Positions 1-8,900 of a stretch of 13,595 nt of DNA are shown piece after piece. The stretch is taken from positions 8,610 to 22,204 of the forward strand of contig MU657863.1 of the NCBI GenBank assembly GCA_026770575.1. The letters run 5' to 3'. Made by a program: the position numbers and the translations under genes. This DNA comes from Pelagophyceae sp. CCMP2097 (Eukaryota; Sar; Pelagophyceae). The stretch's first letter is position 1. The number at the start of each line of letters is the position of its first letter. The notes under the pieces are model-generated. The model saw only the letters and a list, made by a program, of their open reading frames with translations. It was not told the DNA's origin and did no database searches.

Positions 1-14
1 ACCCGTATTACCGC

Positions 15-72
15 AAGTCGCTCGCTCGCGCCGGGCCTTCGAGAGCGACTCGGCCGAAGTCGCTCGCTCGCT
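15..72. repeat. TCGC-rich direct repeat with a small hairpin
   Basis: The motif AAGTCGCTCGCTCGC occurs at 15-29 and again from 57. Between them GAGCGACT (43-50) pairs with AGTCGCTC (58-65) around a 7-nt loop. It is a short simple-sequence patch at the window edge with no assigned role. Confidence 0.5.
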
Positions 73-359
73 CTCACCACATATCGTGACCTGGGGTATG
101 CTCATTTCATTGTGGTTCGTCACTTACAAGCTCGATTTGCAGGCACTGCCGGTGCCTGTATTCGTGCTGAATCGTGCAGGAGCTCTCCTGGGCCCGACGG
201 GGGTGTGGTAGCGCGCCAGGGCCCCTCGATTGGCGGCCCAGGGTTCAGCATGGCCGGTGAGAACGACGGGAAGAAGCCGTCGTACCTGCTCGACGAGCTG
301 GACGCTGCTTACACGCCGCTGGTTTTGAACGACGTCGACGCGGAGCTCTACGTCGCGAG

Positions 360-947
360 ATGCAGCTGTCCCCCGGGGGACCGTGCCCATGCTGCTCGGC
401 GACGGCACCGGTCCCTTGCTGGTCGCACGAGTGCGGGTGCAAGATCTGCTACGTCTGCTACCGCATCGTGTCAATGTCAAAGCAGGCGCTGTGCGAGCCG
501 CTGCTTTGCCCCGCGTGCGAGGCCGTGATCACAGGCGTCGACCTCGAGCGAGACGGCGGCGGAGGCGGTGGCGTCAAGCGGATGTTTGAAAAGACGCCGG
601 CGCCCTCGTCTGTCAAGAGCGGCGAGCTCGCCGCCGACGCCGACGCCGATGCCGACGCCGACGCTGAAAACGTCCACCCGAATACGGCGTCGCAAGAGCC
701 GCCGAAGAAGAAGCCGCGCCGAGCCGCCGAGTGCTCGGTCTGCAGACAAGCGGGCCTGACGACGCTGACCACCATGAAGATCGGGACCACGAGCTACAAC
801 CGCCCGTGCCCCCTCGCCGCCCGCACCGCCGCGCCACCCGCGGTGAAAGACACCTTGCTGCACCACTCACTCGAAAACACCGGCGCCTGCACGTGGGCAT
901 CCAACGCCCCGGCCCACCGCGGCCAGCAGATTTTGTTCCCCTTCTAA
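360..947 (+). CDS. C4C4 RING-type zinc-finger protein, N-terminus uncertain
   Basis: The ORF encodes 195 residues. Eight cysteines near the start follow RING spacing: C9-x2-C12, C25-x-C27, C30-x2-C33 and C50-x2-C53, with Cys where most RING-HC proteins have His, so a C4C4 type as in CNOT4-like E3 ubiquitin ligases. Next come a run of six glycines, an Ala-Asp repeat from a GCCGAC hexamer tract (about 633-663), a basic KKKPRR cluster that could be a nuclear localisation signal, and another CxxC (ECSVC). The role is inferred to be ubiquitin ligase or adaptor, probably nuclear. A second open segment in another frame starts at ATG 250 (MAGENDGKKPSYLLDELD) and looks like the true N-terminus, but needs a frame change near 360-380, within or beside a C5G5 run. 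Beyond about residue 130 the sequence is unconvincing and a further splice is possible. Confidence 0.45.
   Translation: MQLSPGGPCPCCSATAPVPCWSHECGCKICYVCYRIVSMSKQALCEPLLCPACEAVITGVDLERDGGGGGGVKRMFEKTPAPSSVKSGELAADADADADADAENVHPNTASQEPPKKKPRRAAECSVCRQAGLTTLTTMKIGTTSYNRPCPLAARTAAPPAVKDTLLHHSLENTGACTWASNAPAHRGQQILFPF
633..663 (+). repeat. GCCGAC hexanucleotide repeat encoding (Ala-Asp)n
   Basis: Tandem GCCGAC units with one GAT variant lie in the RING-like ORF and encode alternating Ala and Asp. Such tracts vary in length by slippage. On the other strand the same tract gives Arg- or Ser-Ala-rich shadow frames. Confidence 0.6.
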
Positions 948-1205
948 ATCGCCGCCTGGGCAGTTCCAGGTGCCGCCGGGCTTCGTGTCCCCCCCCGAGG
1001 CCCAGGCAAGCCGCTGTAAGAAACAGCGCGCCATTCGACGCCCGTGGCCGAAGTTGCGCCCGAACGCCGCCGTATCGACCATCTTTTCGGCACTTTTTGA
1101 GCGCCCACGCGCGGCGCAAGAAGCCGCGCCGCGAGATTTTGCTTCCGCACGATCCCCCGTGCCCCCCCGGAGCTCCTGAGCCCTCAAACACCGCCAAAGA
1201 CTTTC

Positions 1206-1976
1206 TACAGGGTGAATGCGTCAATAAGATAGTGGATTTATCTTAAGGCAAAAAAAGGCGGTCTCTGACGCCAGTCGCTTATTTTTTAAGAAGGCGAAAG
1301 GCGCTGGCGGGCCGACGTTATCTAAAAAAAAGGCGCTTTTTCCGCCGAGGCGCGTGGTGGTTGCGTCGACCCTGGGCCGGGTGGCAGAGGCGGCAAACTT
1401 CTTCTTCTCTGGGCGGCGAGGGGGCGTCAGGTGGCGGCATGCGCCTCGGGGCTGTCGACGAAGCGCGCGCACAGCCGGAGCGTGCAGAACATACTCGACG
1501 CCGCCGAGAAGGTGTGCGCCGACTTTTTCGTCGTCGTCGACCTCCGGGACCAGCCGTAGCCACACACCCCCCGGCTGCCGCCGCTGCTACCCGACGCGTA
1601 TGCGATAAACCACGCTTACGCTCCCTTCTGTGGCACCCCTTGAAACACGGCGCACGCGGCACTGGCAGGCGGCGCGCTACGTAAAATCTTCGCTAAACCC
1701 GAGATTCAGCGATCTTTTTAAATACCGGCGGCGTCGCACGCGCAGCCTCTGGGGGCACTTGCCGCCCAGTACTGGAGTGGCGACACGCAGGTAAAGGCGC
1801 TTGAACTTTATTGCCATATTTGTCGCCCAAGGGCGGCTGAAGACGGTCCTCAAGGCCGATTATCTTATATTTTAAGAAGGCAAAGGCGACCGGCACCGTC
1901 GATTCGCTTACGCTTTAAGATCCCAAAGGCAACGGGTTGCCTTTGGCTACTATCTTATTGACGCATTCACCCTGTA
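1206..1976. mobile_element. MITE-like non-autonomous DNA transposon with 26-bp perfect terminal inverted repeats
   Basis: Positions 1208-1233 and 1949-1974 are perfect 26-bp inverted repeats beginning CAGGGTGAATGCGTCAAT. Each end is flanked by TA (1206-1207 and 1975-1976), which reads as a TA target-site duplication and points to the Tc1/mariner group. The element between is 767 bp with no credible transposase ORF, so it would depend on a transposase elsewhere. Subterminal AT-rich stretches contain short shared motifs: TTTTAAGAAGGC followed by AAAGGCG occurs in direct orientation near 1285 and 1871, and ATCTTAA occurs near both ends in inverted orientation. Its lower GC contrasts with the adjacent genes. 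The 5' TACAGGGTG start also resembles other TA-targeting families, so the superfamily is tentative. Confidence 0.8.
1923..1946. repeat. Perfect hairpin in the right subterminal part of the MITE
   Basis: CCAAAGGCAAC (1923-1933) and GTTGCCTTTGG (1936-1946) are exact reverse complements with a 2-nt GG spacer, ending two bases before the right terminal repeat. No equivalent hairpin lies at the left end, so the element is asymmetric. Confidence 0.75.
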
Positions 1977-2964
1977 CCGCCCGAGCCCGAGGCGCAAGTG
2001 CAATCCAGATTTTTGGTGGCCAACGCGAAATTAAAATCTCCCCTTATTGAGAGTACACGAAGTTTTCTCAATTCCGAGTCTGGCGGCGCTGCTTCGTTCG
2101 CCGGGGTATCCTGGGGCGGAGACCGCGAATCGAGTATGCTATCGCCTTAAATTGAGGTTTGGAGGAAAATCGCTGGTTGGGCTGATCCCATTGGCTTAAT
2201 TATGGTGTACATTCCTAGAAAGGGTCAAGTTTCGGCTGTTTTTTTTCGAAGAGTGGCTTCCAGTCGAGCCTACGCGGCCAATATAGCGGGTCTGCCCGTT
2301 CCGTTCGGGATTCGGGTCCGTCTCCTAGTGGCCCAGACAGATGTCAGCCGGAACGGGCGCGCCAGACCTACGGGCCGCATAAGACTGCATTTGACGGCTG
2401 ATCTTTGCACCGTCGCACCGTCGTCATCTCAATGTCCCCGAGCGTGTCGCTTGCACTAGAGTGCAGGACAGGGCCACGGTTACGCGTCCGCGCTGCGGGC
2501 TGGTCGCTATCGTCCTCCCGCGCCCCGTCCGGGCCCATCAAAGTTCAAGCTAACTCGACTATTTGTGAACTGATTTTCGCGTTGGCCACCAAAAGATTGA
2601 TCTGAGACGGGTTGAGTTCCCAAGCTCCGCGGCGGGATGCGCTGCGACGCGCAGTTGGGACTCCGCGCAGTCGTCGCTCTCAACGTCCACGCCGACGCTG
2701 ATTCGGACGCGCGCGCGCGCGTTCTGGCCCAGTCGCGCGCCGGGTGGGAGCACTCGGACGAGGGCGACACCGCGGAGGGATCGGTCGTCGAGTCGACTCG
2801 CCATTCGTTACTATTTAGGTGCGGCTCGAGCTGTTGAAAATGTGGTGCCTCGAGCAGGCGCTCAGAGGCACGCGCCTCTTCCGCGTCGGTGGCAGCACCG
2901 CGCGGGCGACGCGGTGGGCGGCGTCGGCGTTTATGGGTCGCCGGCCGGTCGTTTCGGCGCGTGC
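1977..2964. other. Intergenic stretch without a convincing gene
   Basis: This holds the 2011/2575 inverted-repeat pair, a (CG)7 run at 2708-2721 and AT-richer sequence around 2030-2240. No ORF on either strand shows a recognisable domain or the codon use of the neighbouring genes, and I saw no tRNA or snRNA signature. The right end (about 2800-2964) must contain the 3' UTR and polyadenylation site of the minus-strand fusion gene. Confidence 0.5.
2011..2594. repeat. Second inverted-repeat pair, 20-bp perfect core
   Basis: TTTTGGTGGCCAACGCGAAA at 2011-2030 reappears as its exact reverse complement at 2575-2594. Similarity extends outward: CAATC precedes both copies, with a 5-nt insertion in the left one. 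The arms flank 544 bp. No target-site duplication is evident. It may be a degenerate second transposon or two insertions of one dispersed repeat in opposite orientation. Confidence 0.55.
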
Positions 2965-5900
2965 TCAGAGGCCGGGCGGCGGCAATTCGCGCTTCTGGAA
3001 GCAGTAGTGGCTGATGCACCACTCCTGGCCGTCGGCGTAGCCGAAGAGCTCGCCGCAGGCGAGGAAGAAGGCGCGCCAGCGGTTCCACCAGAGTTCGACG
3101 TCGCCGGCCGGGTAGCACTCGGCGAAGACGGCGCGGACCTGCGCCTCGTTGGCGTCCATGTTCTGGAGCCAGGCCTCGGAGGTGAGGGCGTAGTGGTTGC
3201 CAGAGTTGCGCCAATGGTCTAACAGCGCGAACTTGGACCCTGGCTGCGCGGCGAAGTAGAGGAAAAGGTCGGCCGAGGGCATGGTGCCGCCGGCGAAGAA
3301 GTACTTTGCCATCCAGTCGGCGTCCGACTTGACGAGGAAGTGGTACGTGTGGAGCCGGTGGCAGAAGACGTGGACGAAGAGCGTCGCATTCGGCGCCAGC
3401 ACGCCCGAGATCTTCGCGAAGAGGGCGTCGTAGTTCTTCATGTGCTCAAACATCTCAATCGAGACAGCGCGCTCAAAGCCCGCGCAGCCGGCGTCGCCCG
3501 AGAGCGAGTGCAGCGCCTCTAAAGCGCCGTCGAGGGGCAGCAGCGAAATGTCGAGCGTGACGATTTGCACGTTGGTCAGGCCGCGCGCCGCCGCCTGGCC
3601 CATGATGTACTCGCGCTGCGAGTTGGAGTTGGAGACGCCGACAACCTTGGCGCCCGGGAACTTTTGGGCGAGGTAGAGCGACGCGCTGCCCCAGCCGCAG
3701 CCAATGTCCAGGATGCTCTTCGTCGCCTGATCGATCTTGGCGCGCAGGACGACCTGCTCGAACGCGGCGTCTTCCGCGGCAGGCAGCCGCTGGGCGGCGT
3801 CTCGGCGCGCCCCGGGGGTCCACGTGGCGTCGGTGAAGAGGCAGGCGCTGTACTTGCGCCGCGGGCCGAGGCAGAGGCCATAAAAGCGGCTGTCGACCTC
3901 GTAATGTTGCTCGTTGGCCTCGTGCGTGCACACGGCCACAGGCGACGCGCGCAGGGCGGCAATCGTCTTCACTAGAGCGGCCTGCGCGCCCGCGAGGCCG
4001 CCGTCGCCGTCCGGGTGCGCCCTGCGCCCCGCGTCGTCGCAGTGCCGCAGCTGCTGCGCCGAGAGCGCGCGGATGCCCACGCGCGTGACGCAGTCGGGGA
4101 CGTAGCCCTTCTCAAAGAGCTTGTTGAGGGCGCCGCGCGCGCCCAGCAGGGCGCGGTCCAGTGGCGTCCTCGGCGCGCCGCCGTGGACGGAGCCGTCCTG
4201 GGCGCCGCCGCCGGCGAGCGTCTCGTCGGACTTGAAGAGGCGGAGCTGCACCACGTCAATGTGCTTCGTCGCGAACCCCGCCTCGCAGTACTCGAGGTAG
4301 TAGCGCCACTTGCGAACAAACGCGGCGTCAAACTTGCCCAGCGCGTACACGGCCGCCAGCTGCTCCTCGAAGCGCACGCGCCACGCGGCGAGCGTGCGCG
4401 CGTACGAGACGCCGATGCTCAAAATGTTCGGCTCGTCGAGGTACAACGTCGCCGGCAGGGCCTGGCGCACGGCGCGCGTGCAGACGAGGTTCGACCCAGG
4501 GAAGATGTGCTTTCGGATGAAATCCGACCCGCGGATGTACGACTCGTAGCGCGCGTCCGGCACCGTGATGGCCTGGACCGAGGCGCGGCCGCCGGGCTTC
4601 AGGGCGGCGCCAATGGCGCCGAAGTACGCCGGGAGAAACTCGTGGCCCACGGCCTCGATCATCTCGCAGGACATGACGCGGTCAAAGGTGCCGTGGAGCT
4701 CGACAACGTCGCGGTAGTCGCAGAGCACGATCGAAACGCGCGCGGCCACGTCCGCCGGCGCGGCGGCGATGCGCTCCTGCGCCTCGAGGAGCTGCTGCTG
4801 CGAGATGGTGATGGCCACGTACTGCACGTTGGGGAAGCGCGACGCCGTGCGCAGCGCCAGCGAGCCCCAGCCGCAGCCAATCTCCAAGACGCGGTCGCCG
4901 TCGCGGACGCCGGCCATGTCGATGAGCGAGTCGAGCTTGCGGAACTGCGCCGTCAGCAGGACGTCGTCGCGTGCGTCGTCGAGCGTCTGCAGCCGCTCCA
5001 ACTCGCCGCCGGCGAGGTACGCCGCCTCCGTCGCGTCGGGGTAGATCGCCGAGCTGTACGTCATCGTCGCGTCGAGCCAGAGCTGGTAGAAGATGTTCGA
5101 AATGTCGTAGTGCGCCTCGATGTTGGCCAGCGACCCGACGCGCGTGTTGCGCTGGAGCGCGTGGAGGCACGTGTCCTTGAACTTGCTCGCCGCGTAGAGC
5201 ACCAGCGGCCCGAGCGCGTGCTGCGCCGGCGACGACGACTCGTCCTTGCGCGTCAGCCGGATGGCCGTCGCCAGAACGGCGCGGATCGACGGCCGCAGCT
5301 CGAGCTCGCCCTCGCAGTACGCCTCGGCGAGGCCCATCGACGGCTCGGCGAGGAGGCGCCAGACCGCCGCCGGCTTGAGGACGTCGAGGGCGATGCGCGG
5401 CGCGGCGCGGCCCGCGGAGATGGCGACGACGTCGGCGCCGTCGGGGAGCGAGAAGACGACAGACGCCTGGAAGCCCTTGCCTTCGGCGGGCGCCACGGCG
5501 CGGAGCGCGCGCGCGACCATGTCCAGCGCGAGCTTGGAGAAGCGGCCGATGCCGGCGACCTTTGGCGCCACGTGCCGCGCCGGCACCGCCTCGCCACACA
5601 GCGCGGCGACGGCTAGCTGCGCGCTGCGGAGGCCGTCCTCGTGGAAGCCAAAACCGCACCAGGCGCCGCAAAAGAAGAGCGACTCCGTGCCCTGGATGCC
5701 CGCGACGAACGTCCGGCCGACGGCGGCGTCCGAGTCCAGTAGCGGGTGCGAGAGGTTCTCACGCCAGAGGATTTCCGTCGTGATGGGCTGTTTCGCGTTG
5801 AGCGTGATAAACGTCGGCGTCTCGTCGCCGAGCTGCGGCTGCAGCACGTTGGCCCAGTACGTCACCGTGCCGCCCTGCAGCGCGTTCCACGCCGCCCAGG

Positions 5901-8900
5901 CCCCGCGGTCGCGCGGCATCTGGGCCACGTCGCGGTGGACGCACACGTCCGAAGAAGTAGTCTTGAAGCGCCCGAGCACCGCCGTCACCGCCGGCGGCGG
6001 CGAGGCGAAGGACTTCTCAACGATGCGCTTCGCCGCCGCCGCGGGGCACGCGAAGACGACAGAGTCGAAGGAGGTAGCGCTCTTGCAGGCGGAGACGACG
6101 GTCCACCTGCCGTCCGCGGCGCGGACGAGCTTGTCGACGGCGTTGCTCGCGTGGTACTTCTCGGCGCCGACGCGGCGCACGAGCTTGTCGACGTAGTCCC
6201 GCGACCGCAGGGCCGGCGTGCGCCACTTCGGGCGCGCGCGGCCCAGCATGAAATGGTTCTCCATGAACTCGGCCACCCCGAGCATGGGGAACGACTCGAG
6301 CGCGTTACCCGGCGAGACGGACCACAAAGCACCGACCATGGGCGCCACGAACTCGTCGCGCACGGCGTCGGAGAAGCCGTGGCGGCGCAGGAAGGCCCCA
6401 ATCGTCTCCTTGCCCGCAGCCGAGTCCGGCGCCGGCTTGGTCTCGAGGAACGCGGCGCACGACTTTTCAAACTTGAGCACGCCGAGGAGGAGCCGGACGC
6501 GGCGCACGAACGCCCCGACGGAAACCTTTGCGCCGCAGAGCGGGCTGGCCGACGACCACTCGGAGTCCTTTGACGAGACGGAGAGCGACATTTCCGACTG
6601 CACGTGGTCCACCTCGAGGTCCAGAAACATCTTGGTCAGGAGCGGGTAGTTCGACGTGTTGAAGACCTGGAAGCCGACGTCGACGTGGATGTCCGAGACG
6701 CCGTCGGCGGCCTTGACAGTCACCGTGCGCGCGTGGCCGCCAAAGTGCGAAGAAGCCTCGAAGACGTCCACCTCGTAGCCCCGCTGGGTCAGCTCCAGCG
6801 CCGCGCCGTTGCCCGCGACGCCGCTGCCGATGACCGCCACGCGCTTGACCGCCGCCACGGCGCCGTCGGTGGAAGACCCCGTCGTGAACGCGCTCGCCCG
6901 CGTGCCGGCCGGCGCCGCGCCCGGGCGCGCGCCCGCGGCGCCGGGCGTCATCGACATCGGCGCCGACGCTGACGCCGCCGACGAAACCGCCGGCGCGTCC
7001 GACGACGCTTTCTTCGAGGGCGCGGCCATGACGACGACGAAGCGGCGGACCACCGCGGCGTACGCGGCGGCCTTGCAGAGGCGGGCGCAGGGCAGGAACG
7101 GCGCCAGGAAGAGGAGCGCAAGCCAGAACCGCGAGTGGAAGACGACTTCCACGGCGCGCGACAAAGCCGTCTTCTTGCCCGACGGGTGCGGGTAGAACCG
7201 CCCGCCCTTGACGAGCAGCGCCGCCGCGTGCGCGAAGATGGCGAAGATGGTGCGCTGCGGTGCGAGGCGGAGGTACTCATCGGCGCGGCTCGGCGCGAAG
7301 CCCTTTGCTGCGAAGCCGGCCTCGAAGTAGTCGACACCGCCGCGCGAGACGGTGATGACGATCCGCGCCGCGTTTTCGCGGGGCGGGGGCGCGTCGTAGA
7401 CGTAGCGCTGATTCATAGGCTGGAAGGGCGAGACGTGCATCTTCTTGTCGTTTGCGTACTTGCCGTCGGCGGTGGCCTTGTGCACGTAGAGCACCTCGTC
7501 CTTCCACGGCGTGTTCGAGACCTCGAAGACGACGGCGGCGAGGGCCTCGGCGGCGCCGTAGACGTAGTAGACGCTGATGGGGTTGAAGGTGTAGCCCATG
7601 GCACGCGGCATGGTGAGCAGCTTGACGCGCCCGAGGCCCGCGGCGTCGACGCCGAGGCGCTCCGAGACTAAAGCGCGCACGGCGCAGGCGAGGGCATGGG
7701 CCGTCTCGGGCTCCGCCGCGCCCATCCCCTCGCGCAGGCTGCGGAGGTGGTCGCGCGGCTCGAAGCGCAGCGGGAACTTGGACACCTCTGCGCCGATTGT
7801 GCGGTCGTCGTCCAAGTCCAAAAGCCACATGGAGTGCCCCTCGAGCTCAAAGTGGTGCTGCGGCTCGCCGTCCAGCGCCTCGCGCCGGTGCCACACCTTG
7901 CCGCGGTAGACGCGCGATGGGCACGACGCCGGCGTCATCGCCGCGGGAGAATCCGCCGCGAGCTTCTTGGCGTCGTCGACGGAGAGCGACCGCAGGAGGC
8001 CCAAGTGCGCTTGGACGCCCGCGGTGAGGCTCTCCGCGGCGTGGTACGGCACGTCGTGCTTGGAGCAGACGCGCCGGACGACGGTGGAGAGGCCCGAGAG
8101 GTGGCAGTGGTTCACAGTGGGAAAGAGGTGGTGCTCCACCTGGTGGTTCAGGCCGCCCGTGAGCAGCGAGTGCGCCGTCGACGCCATAGCGTAGTTCGAA
8201 GAAGTCGACAGCTGCCGCCTAGAGCGCGGCTCCGCGTGCCGCACCCCCGCCGCGAGTCCGGGGCAAAAAACACGCACTTGTGCCACGACGTCTTTTCGTT
8301 TGGGTCGACGTCCATGTCGAACGTGGCCTCTACGAGGTGGGCGACCTGCGTGACGACCATGAAGATGGCCGACCCCAAGACCTGCGGGAGCGCGACCCAG
8401 AACAGCGCCTTCAGCGGCGACATGAAGGAAAAGGGCCAGAAGAAGAAGGCGTAGAGGTGCGTGCACCGGCCGAGGAGGTGGAGCGCGGACCTGGACTTGG
8501 AGCGGTCCTGCCAGTTGTCCTTGGCCGTCGACGCGGGGTACTTGCCGTCGAGCAGCAGCCGCAGCGGCGCCAGCAGCGTCAGGCCGATGGGTAGCGCCAC
8601 GGCCCAGACAGTGAGCATGAGCGCGACGACGTTGGACGTCGCGACGCCGCGGTAGCGCTCGATGTGCACGACGTCGGGGTCCTCGCCGAGGACGTTGGGC
8701 TGGAGGTGGTGCGCGAGCACGTGCTGCAGCATCCACTCATGCGGTGACGTCCAGGCGACGCCGAGGTAGCCGCCGAGCACGTTGACCCAGGGCCTGCGCG
8801 AGAGCGAGCAGTGCGAGGCGTCGTGCATGACGTTGAACGCCACGAGCTGGCCGAGCGCGGGCATCGTCAACAGCGACCGCCAGGAGCAGACGACGGCCCA

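Noticed and set aside
867..1187. Minus-strand 106-residue ORF next to the RING-like gene
   Set aside because: Some stretches look protein-like, but there is no motif, and overlapping frames on both strands are equally open.
1208..1974. Short ORFs inside the MITE as transposase remnants
   Set aside because: Arg-rich, no DDE/D motif or helix-turn-helix visible; typical of GC-rich filler.
4015..5616. 533-residue + strand ORF antisense to the flavoprotein and CFA domains
   Set aside because: Arg/Ala/Val/Gly-rich with no domain; it is the mirror of high-GC third positions in the real minus-strand gene.
2965..8736. The long open frame as a stand-alone 1,923-residue protein
   Set aside because: Its first 173 residues are an Arg/Ala-rich shadow of the desaturase frame and its nominal start is GTG inside box-2 coding sequence.
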